Positions 20,521 to 25,096 of a stretch of 25,096 bases of DNA are shown here, piece by piece. The notes under the pieces were generated by a model. It was not told the origin of the DNA and searched no databases. It saw only the letters and a list, made by a program, of their open reading frames with translations. Both the position numbers and the translations under genes were made by a program. The DNA lies in the IMG/VR virus record IMGVR_UViG_3300042691_024397, positions 1 to 25,096 of that record; one strand, written 5' to 3'. Every line of letters starts with the position of its first letter. Within the stretch, counting starts at the first letter, position 1. The DNA comes from a virus.

Positions 20521-20772
20521 TTAGCGATAAGTGCCACATTGTTTTCCATCGACAACTTGGATTTCCGCACGCACATCAACCTCGACAACGAAAAACATCA
20601 TGCCGCCATAAATGCGCGCCTGGTTTTCCGCTCTCTCGGTTGCCTGTTCGAGAGTCCGGTGAACTGACCGAACGCCGCCATCGCTATCCGTCACGAGATA
20701 CGTCCTCTCCTTGGAGGCAATGACGTTTTCAAGCCACTCGGGGATCGCCGGGTATTTCTGGATGTTGTCCAA
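20521..20772 (-). CDS. Small hypothetical protein, 83 aa, TTG start
   Basis: The likely start is the TTG at 20772, since AGGAG lies six bases upstream and no in-frame ATG follows until residue 58. The protein reads as a small alpha/beta fold (RTYLVTDSDGGVRSVHRTLEQATERAENQARI, GGMMFFVVEVDV). The strand then 'T.eqA...A' helix is common in small phage proteins. Function is unknown. Confidence 0.6.
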   Translation of the reverse strand: MDNIQKYPAIPEWLENVIASKERTYLVTDSDGGVRSVHRTLEQATERAENQARIYGGMMFFVVEVDVRAEIQVVDGKQCGTYR

Positions 20773-20781
20773 CGAATGCTC

Positions 20782-21216
20782 CTAGTAAATGAACCACTTG
20801 AAATCGAAATAGTCGGACTGACTGTCGGAGCGGTCGTCGTGCTGGGGAAATGCTCTCGCCAAAATCTCATCCAACTTGTCGCGGGCGTAGCGATCAAATT
20901 TGCACGCCTGGCAGTTGCCAGTGTCTCGCCAATTGGTTTTGTGCTCCTCTGGCGAGTGTTGCAGGCGGGGTACTTTGATATGGACCGTCGAGCAATTGAA
21001 GCCGCGTGTCACTCGCGCCCCCAGCCCCTTCAGGCCGAGCCTCTTGAATAACTCCCTCGCCAGCCTTGCTTGCTCTTTTCGCGGAATGTATCGGTCTCTC
21101 GCCATGACCGGGATTCGCAACTCGTTGACTTCCTTTAGCAACTCCCACAGCTTCAGGGCTTGTGCATGGGATTTCTCTCTCGCCGCGATTTCGGCGGGCG
21201 TCGGTTCATAGGTCAT
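20782..21216 (-). CDS. LPD29-like phage protein
   Basis: The gene encodes 144 residues from the ATG at 21216, an ATGA overlap with the helicase stop; the longer frame to 21282 is shadow. The central part (RDRYIPRKEQARLARELFKRLGLKGLGARVTRGF, then STVHIKVPRL) resembles the LPD29 domain (large polyvalent protein-associated domain), which recurs in phage and plasmid accessory proteins. The C-terminus (ARAFPQHDDRSDSQSDYFDF) also matches the kind of tail seen with that domain. No enzymatic residue is known. Coupling to the helicase suggests joint use in replication. Confidence 0.6.
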   Translation of the reverse strand: MTYEPTPAEIAAREKSHAQALKLWELLKEVNELRIPVMARDRYIPRKEQARLARELFKRLGLKGLGARVTRGFNCSTVHIKVPRLQHSPEEHKTNWRDTGNCQACKFDRYARDKLDEILARAFPQHDDRSDSQSDYFDFKWFIY

Positions 21217-22793
21217 TTCAGCGGCATCCTTTGCTGATGAGGCTGGTTCGGGTCTCGGGCCTGTCGTGTCAGTTGATCCCACGAGACTTGCGATACTCTC
21301 CGCTGCCAGTCCCCTTCATTGATCGGCATCAGCGGTAAGTCTCTAGGGGGCCAGTAGCCGTGCTTGTGTTTGAAATAGCCGTAGGCTTGATCGAAGGTCT
21401 TGCCGCTGTTCTTGCACTGGAAGTAAATCGCCTTCCAATACTTCTCATCCTGGGGCGTCTCTTTCACGACGCGCGGCTTGTAAATGTCGCCGTACTGTTT
21501 CTTGAGAGTGCCATCTTTCTGCACCACCATGCGAACGTGCTTCTGCATTTTGAATCCGCAGTTCTTGCACTCGATTCCACCCTCCCGGACCTTATTGCAC
21601 TTCGGGCAAACGCACGGCTTGTCTTCCGGCTTCTTCGCTTCCATCGCCGCCTTGCGCTTCTTCGCTTCCCCTACTGCCGTCGCGCCAATCTCCCACTGTC
21701 GATCCGCATTCAGAGATCCGTGCCGATGCCAGTTCCCGCCGTGATCTTGCAGGATGACGTGATCCAGGCTCGGGTGACTCCTCAAGAGCCGCCCGCCGCT
21801 TTGCAGGAATGATTGAAGCGAACCGAACGACGTTGCCATGATGCAGTGATAAAGCCAGGGGAGGTCGATTCCTTCTCGTAGGACGAACCGATTGCAGATG
21901 ATGGGAAACTCTCCGCTCTCGCTCCCTGCCCGTATCTGGTCCTTCATTTCGTCCGTCGCCGGGTGAAGGACTTCGTTGCCGGCGGAATCATGCTCGCCGA
22001 AATAAACATGCTCCCCGTCGATATGAACTGCGTTGACACCAATCTTCTGAAACTCATCGACGAAGAACATTGATCCTGCCACCGAGGGTCCGAACAAAAT
22101 CGCCGGCCTCGCATCAGGGTTGTAGAGCTTCCAGTTGTCCCGAACCCTCCCGAAGATCGTCGGCGTCATAATCGCCTTGGTGACGCTTCCCTCGGTGTAC
22201 TCCCCCGTCTTGGTGTTAGCCTTCAACTCTCGCGCGTCCGGTTCATCCGGGGCGTAGGTGTAGCAGAGGACATGAGCGCCGCACTTTTGCAGTTCCCGAT
22301 TCACTCCCGCCACGATCAGCGTGTCGTAACCCATATCCCAGATATCGAGTGGCGTAGCCGTGACACCCAAAACGATTTCATGCCGCGACATAATCTCTTT
22401 GACTTGATCCCCAGTATTCGCGTGACATTCGTCGATGATGGCAATCGGCGCGTCGTGTACTTGCCAGTTGGGGATGTTCTTCATGCGCATCGACTCGGTT
22501 TGAATCATCGCGATCTGGCAGCCGTGGTGTCCACCTTCCCAGTTACTTGCGGCGCGCATGCCGTGCTCGATTCCCGCCGCCGTCAAGTCTCCCGATAGTT
22601 GCTTGGCGAGCATCTTGCGATGGGTGTAAAGGACCGTGTTCCAATTCCGCTCCGCTGCCTTCTGAATCACTTCGCCGATCATTCGCGACTTCCCACCACC
22701 CGTAGGCGAGGTCAAGACGATCCTCTTCTTGCCGGCGTCAATCGCTTGCCAGAGTTCGGATAGTCCGCGTTCTTGGTGGGGCCACAGGTTCAC
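21213..22793 (-). CDS. DEAH-family (type I/III-like) helicase with zinc ribbon
   Basis: The gene encodes 526 residues. I choose the GTG at 22793, which forms a GTGA overlap with the ParB-like stop and has AAGGGG upstream; a GTG at 22814 would add seven residues. Motif I is SPTGGGKSRM (29-38), motif II DECH (121-124), motif III TATP (145-148), and a late QSGGRLLR motif VI sits in the second RecA-like domain. A C4 zinc ribbon follows (CPKCNKVREGGIECKNCGF), then a basic C-terminal part with HKHGYWPP. The type is close to HsdR/SSL2-like phage helicases that open DNA at origins or replication forks. No nuclease motif is seen. Confidence 0.93.
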   Translation of the reverse strand: MNLWPHQERGLSELWQAIDAGKKRIVLTSPTGGGKSRMIGEVIQKAAERNWNTVLYTHRKMLAKQLSGDLTAAGIEHGMRAASNWEGGHHGCQIAMIQTESMRMKNIPNWQVHDAPIAIIDECHANTGDQVKEIMSRHEIVLGVTATPLDIWDMGYDTLIVAGVNRELQKCGAHVLCYTYAPDEPDARELKANTKTGEYTEGSVTKAIMTPTIFGRVRDNWKLYNPDARPAILFGPSVAGSMFFVDEFQKIGVNAVHIDGEHVYFGEHDSAGNEVLHPATDEMKDQIRAGSESGEFPIICNRFVLREGIDLPWLYHCIMATSFGSLQSFLQSGGRLLRSHPSLDHVILQDHGGNWHRHGSLNADRQWEIGATAVGEAKKRKAAMEAKKPEDKPCVCPKCNKVREGGIECKNCGFKMQKHVRMVVQKDGTLKKQYGDIYKPRVVKETPQDEKYWKAIYFQCKNSGKTFDQAYGYFKHKHGYWPPRDLPLMPINEGDWQRRVSQVSWDQLTRQARDPNQPHQQRMPLK

Positions 22794-23659
22794 AGCGTGA
22801 TCCCCTTCTGCCACTTAGTCAGGATGTTCTTCACTTCATTCAAGAGCGCCACGACTCGGCGGTGATGCGGTCCCTTCTCGGATGCGTCGGCCCGGTCGTC
22901 TACCGCTCGAATGAGCTTCCCAAAGAGGTCGTCTAGCTTGCCGTCGATGGAGATAACGTCCGGCTTGGCTGCGCCGTTCTTGGGGGCTGGTGCCGCTTTT
23001 GGCGTCGTCTCTTTCTTCGCTGCCTTGATTCCCATTGCCACGTCCAAGGAGGGTGCCTGCCCGGTACGAACGGCGCGGGCGGCTTCCTGCTGCTTCGATT
23101 CGTCGGCAGCGACGAACGCCTTCACCGCTTTATCCGTCGCCTTAACCTTGCCGTCTAAGATGGATTCTTTCAGTGCCTTCGGCATCGAATCGAGGGCGTC
23201 GGCTTTCTTTGCGGCCCGCTCGACCGTGCGAGAAGAAACCCCGGTTTCCTTTGCGATTTTCTCAGAAGCGGATTGCCTGTCCGACATTTTGTCGGTTTGA
23301 TTTTCCGACTTCTTATCTCCCCCCTTGGCTCCCTTTTCGAGGTTGTAAAGTCGCCCGACGTTGTAGGCGAATTTCTCGGCGGTGAGATTCCTGCGCCCGA
23401 TCTGATTACGAATGATCCAGGCTTGGACTTCCTCCGCTTCGCCGAACCGCTCGGTTAGATCGACGGTCGCATACGGGAGATTGTGTTTGGTGCAAATGGC
23501 GTAGCGGTTGTGACCGTCCGCTATAAATCCGCGCCATATCGAGATGGGGTCGCGTGCGCCGCCGTGGGCCACAATCTCTTCTTCCAGCACGCGCCGCTCA
23601 TCGGCAGAGAGCGGGTCATGGTAGTCCTGAAACGCCGCCTTGATCTTCAATGCGATCAT
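22790..23659 (-). CDS. ParB-like domain protein, possible replication or partition factor
   Basis: The gene encodes 289 residues from the ATG at 23659, with AGGGA eight bases upstream. The N-terminal ParB/sulfiredoxin-like domain has the box FIADGHNRYAI (45-55) that replaces DGHRR, followed by ATVDLTERFGEAEEVQAWI. A helix-turn-helix region lies around SEKIAKETGVSSRTVERAAKKAD. The rest is Ala/Lys-rich, with a helical C-terminus (DDLFGKLIRAVDDRAD). In phages such proteins act as replication or transcription factors or as nucleases; plasmid partition is also possible. It is the first gene after the control region and is coupled to the helicase. Confidence 0.87.
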   Translation of the reverse strand: MIALKIKAAFQDYHDPLSADERRVLEEEIVAHGGARDPISIWRGFIADGHNRYAICTKHNLPYATVDLTERFGEAEEVQAWIIRNQIGRRNLTAEKFAYNVGRLYNLEKGAKGGDKKSENQTDKMSDRQSASEKIAKETGVSSRTVERAAKKADALDSMPKALKESILDGKVKATDKAVKAFVAADESKQQEAARAVRTGQAPSLDVAMGIKAAKKETTPKAAPAPKNGAAKPDVISIDGKLDDLFGKLIRAVDDRADASEKGPHHRRVVALLNEVKNILTKWQKGITL

Positions 23660-23731
23660 CGAGAAGTCCCTTGTTACCACCGTCCTAGGTGCCGATCCTT
23701 CGCGAGCAACTGCCCGCTTCCAACTTCAAAT

Positions 23732-23759
23732 AGTCTATCAATCCGAAACTATCTGGCAA
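23732..23759 (-). promoter_or_regulatory. Candidate promoter for the early operon
   Basis: On the minus strand TTGCCA (23759-23754) could serve as -35 and TAGACT (23737-23732) as -10, with a 16-base spacer. Both are imperfect sigma70 matches. The position, about 70 bases upstream of the ParB-like ATG and next to a perfect inverted repeat, supports it. No consensus for the host is known. Confidence 0.3.
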
Positions 23760-23766
23760 GTACATT

Positions 23767-23785
23767 AGTTCCGAAATGCGGAACT
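23767..23785. promoter_or_regulatory. Perfect inverted repeat, candidate repressor operator
   Basis: AGTTCCG (23767-23773) and CGGAACT (23779-23785) are perfect 7-base arms around a 5-base centre (AAATG). It lies just after the stop of the XRE gene and eight bases upstream of the candidate -35, a typical place for autoregulation by an XRE protein. It lacks a U tract, so an operator is more likely than a terminator. A related half-site, CCGAAACT, occurs at 23743-23750. Confidence 0.5.
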
Positions 23786-23790
23786 TTCTT

Positions 23791-24075
23791 TTAGGGCATC
23801 AAGTCGGCCACGGTTGTCCGCAGCACGCGAGCGATAACGGGGAGAAGATCGAGGGGGATGTCGATGCGTCCCGCCTCATAGGAGTAGTAGGTGCTGGAAG
23901 GGACTTTGATCTTCTTCGCGAATTCCTTGCCGGTCATTCCGGCCGCTTCGCGCAAGTCGCCAACCCGCGCAGCAATCTTGCTGGCGTATCGGCTCATGTC
24001 GTCCGGCTCCGCACGCTTCCGTCCCACGCGATTCCCCTTGAGAGAACCGCCTAGTTTCCTTGCCACCGCTACCAT
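23791..24075 (-). CDS. XRE-family HTH transcriptional regulator
   Basis: The gene encodes 94 residues from the ATG at 24075, which has AGGAGG about nine bases upstream; a TTG at 24081 is too close to that site. A basic N-terminal arm (GGSLKGNRVGRKRAEPDD) is followed by a cro/cI-type helix-turn-helix: ARVGDLREAAGMTGKEFAKK, then VPSSTYYSYEAGRIDIPLDL and VIARVLRTTVADLM. The recognition helix follows SSTYYSYEAG. It lacks the C-terminal cleavage domain of large cI repressors, so it is a small Cro- or immunity-like regulator. It likely binds the inverted repeat just downstream and controls the ParB-helicase operon. Transcription in the same direction as that operon is unlike the divergent lambda arrangement. 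Confidence 0.9.
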   Translation of the reverse strand: MVAVARKLGGSLKGNRVGRKRAEPDDMSRYASKIAARVGDLREAAGMTGKEFAKKIKVPSSTYYSYEAGRIDIPLDLLPVIARVLRTTVADLMP

Positions 24076-24260
24076 TGTCAAATCCCTCCTGAATGAATGC
24101 GGCGCGAAGCCGTTCGCGGGTTGTTGGCGGCGCGTCGAATGGACTGGCCCCCGCTACTAGTTCTTCCGCCGCAAATTCCTAGTGGGACATTGCAGCCCCA
24201 GGGTGAGCCAATGAGAGTCACACCCCGCACTCGCCTAGGAAACCGCCACCGGCCACCGCT

Positions 24261-25096
24261 TTACGCTGCCGCTCCCGCCAATTGCTCCACCTTCGCCGCA
24301 ATCAACGCTTCCACATCATCGAAGCACTTGGCGTCTTCGGTACTCATCCCGACTCGGGTGTCTGCTATCCACTTGCCCAACCAGTTCAATCCCTTGTCGG
24401 TCTGGATGTTCGCCACGGTCGATCCGGTGAGAGTCGCGAATTGTGCCGCCGTGATTTGCTTTTCGTGGAAAGCCTTCATGGCCTTAGTGAGGAAGATTCC
24501 CAGTGCCTTGCCGTCCTTCACCGCTCGGGCTTGATCGTGGAGCGAATCGAAAAGCGAGCCTTCGGAGGAAGTGAATGGTCCGTCGTCAGCAGGCGGCGAC
24601 TCGGCCTTCTTCGCCTTGCCGTTCCCCTTGTGGTTTTCATTGAAGGGATACTCGGGCGTTTCCCACTTGTGCTTGCAGCCGTCCTTGTAGCAAACCAGCC
24701 CGCCGCCGTACTCGGCTTTTCCGATGATCGTAGTGCCTGGCTTATGGCACTCGGGGCAGATCGGCAATTGCTTACGCGGGGCCGTGGTGGCTTGGTTGCC
24801 GTTCGCTGAATTGGCATCATCATCCGCTTCCGAAGCCATCCCCAGTGCGGCCGAAAGCGAATACCGGCGAGCGTAAGTTATGGCGCTGCCGATTGTCTGA
24901 GGTCGCGGATCGGCGGCATGGAGCGTGAGGGGCGGAAACTCAATCCACTGGCCGGACGAATGGAGAAGCATGGTTGCGACCGACACCTGCCCTTGATCGC
25001 AAGCCGTCGATTGCACGAAAGACAACCCGCACTTCGCCAGCGGATCGCGGCACACATCGAGATATGCGGCGAGGTCCGCGTAGTTGTACGAATAGC
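24261..25096 (-). CDS. erf: ERF-like single-strand annealing protein, N-terminus beyond window
   Basis: The frame is open to the right edge, giving 278 residues from YSYNYADLAAYLDVCRDPLA; the internal GTG at 25055 is not the start. This opening and ITYARRYSLSAALGMASEADDDAN are hallmarks of the ERF family, which anneals complementary DNA strands during phage recombination. After the ERF domain lies an unusual C4-type zinc-binding insert (CPECHKPGTTIIGK...CYKDGCKH). A Lys/Pro linker and a helical C-terminal domain follow (ARAVKDGKALGIFLTKAMKAFHEK). The upstream part of the gene is missing from the window. It probably works with RusA and the helicases. Confidence 0.92.
   Translation of the reverse strand, partial: YSYNYADLAAYLDVCRDPLAKCGLSFVQSTACDQGQVSVATMLLHSSGQWIEFPPLTLHAADPRPQTIGSAITYARRYSLSAALGMASEADDDANSANGNQATTAPRKQLPICPECHKPGTTIIGKAEYGGGLVCYKDGCKHKWETPEYPFNENHKGNGKAKKAESPPADDGPFTSSEGSLFDSLHDQARAVKDGKALGIFLTKAMKAFHEKQITAAQFATLTGSTVANIQTDKGLNWLGKWIADTRVGMSTEDAKCFDDVEALIAAKVEQLAGAAA

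Noticed and set aside
172-24240. Repeated CCTAGG sites near gene starts and ends (for example near 174, 11381, 13459, 23685, 24235)
   Set aside because: Several are explained by a TAG stop joined to an AGGAG ribosome-binding site; too few to propose a binding motif.
24076-24260. 46-residue GTG frame just upstream of the XRE gene
   Set aside because: No usable ribosome-binding site and an Arg/Gly-rich product; the TGA near the XRE start is probably chance.

Overview
The window is about 25 kb of a tailed double-stranded DNA phage or prophage (Caudoviricetes). Every gene I accept lies on the minus strand, so transcription runs from right to left. Genes are short and tightly packed, with many ATGA, GTGA or TAATG junctions and clear Shine-Dalgarno sequences. 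A terminase pair, an ERF recombinase, RusA, phage-type methyltransferases, HNH nucleases and many small orphan proteins together make a phage origin secure. The DNA is moderately GC-rich. I cannot name the host, and I see no integrase, tRNA, CRISPR array or insertion sequence, so lifestyle is undecided. The XRE-type regulator is compatible with a temperate phage but does not prove it.

In transcription order, the right end (25096-20300) is the recombination, replication and control block. It holds an ERF annealing protein cut by the window edge, an XRE regulator, a short control region with a perfect inverted repeat, a ParB-like protein, a DEAH helicase with a zinc ribbon, an LPD29-like protein and small orphans. 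The next block (20250-9950) is DNA metabolism. It has three HNH-type proteins, a cytosine-C5 methyltransferase, an SNF2-like helicase, an endonuclease VII-like protein, a second DNA methyltransferase of the SPPF class, a string of small accessory genes, a RusA resolvase, an HTH/zinc protein and a Rossmann-like protein. Two DNA methyltransferases with no obvious partner restriction enzyme suggest that the phage modifies its own DNA.

From 9880 to 6680 lies a membrane and candidate lysis block. It contains several small single-helix proteins (one of 45 residues that is easily missed), a thioredoxin-like membrane protein and a papain-like cysteine peptidase, followed by a strong hairpin at 7480-7522. 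From 6720 to 2296 come beta-rich virion-type proteins, including one built on a strict 20-residue repeat. The left end (2053-1) carries the small and large terminase subunits and the start of a probable portal protein.

The most interesting points are these: a full-length second reading frame inside the C5 methyltransferase gene that resembles proteins annotated separately in phages; the 60-bp-period repeat protein; the coupled membrane and cysteine-peptidase cassette; and the inverted repeats around the methyltransferase and downstream of the regulator.
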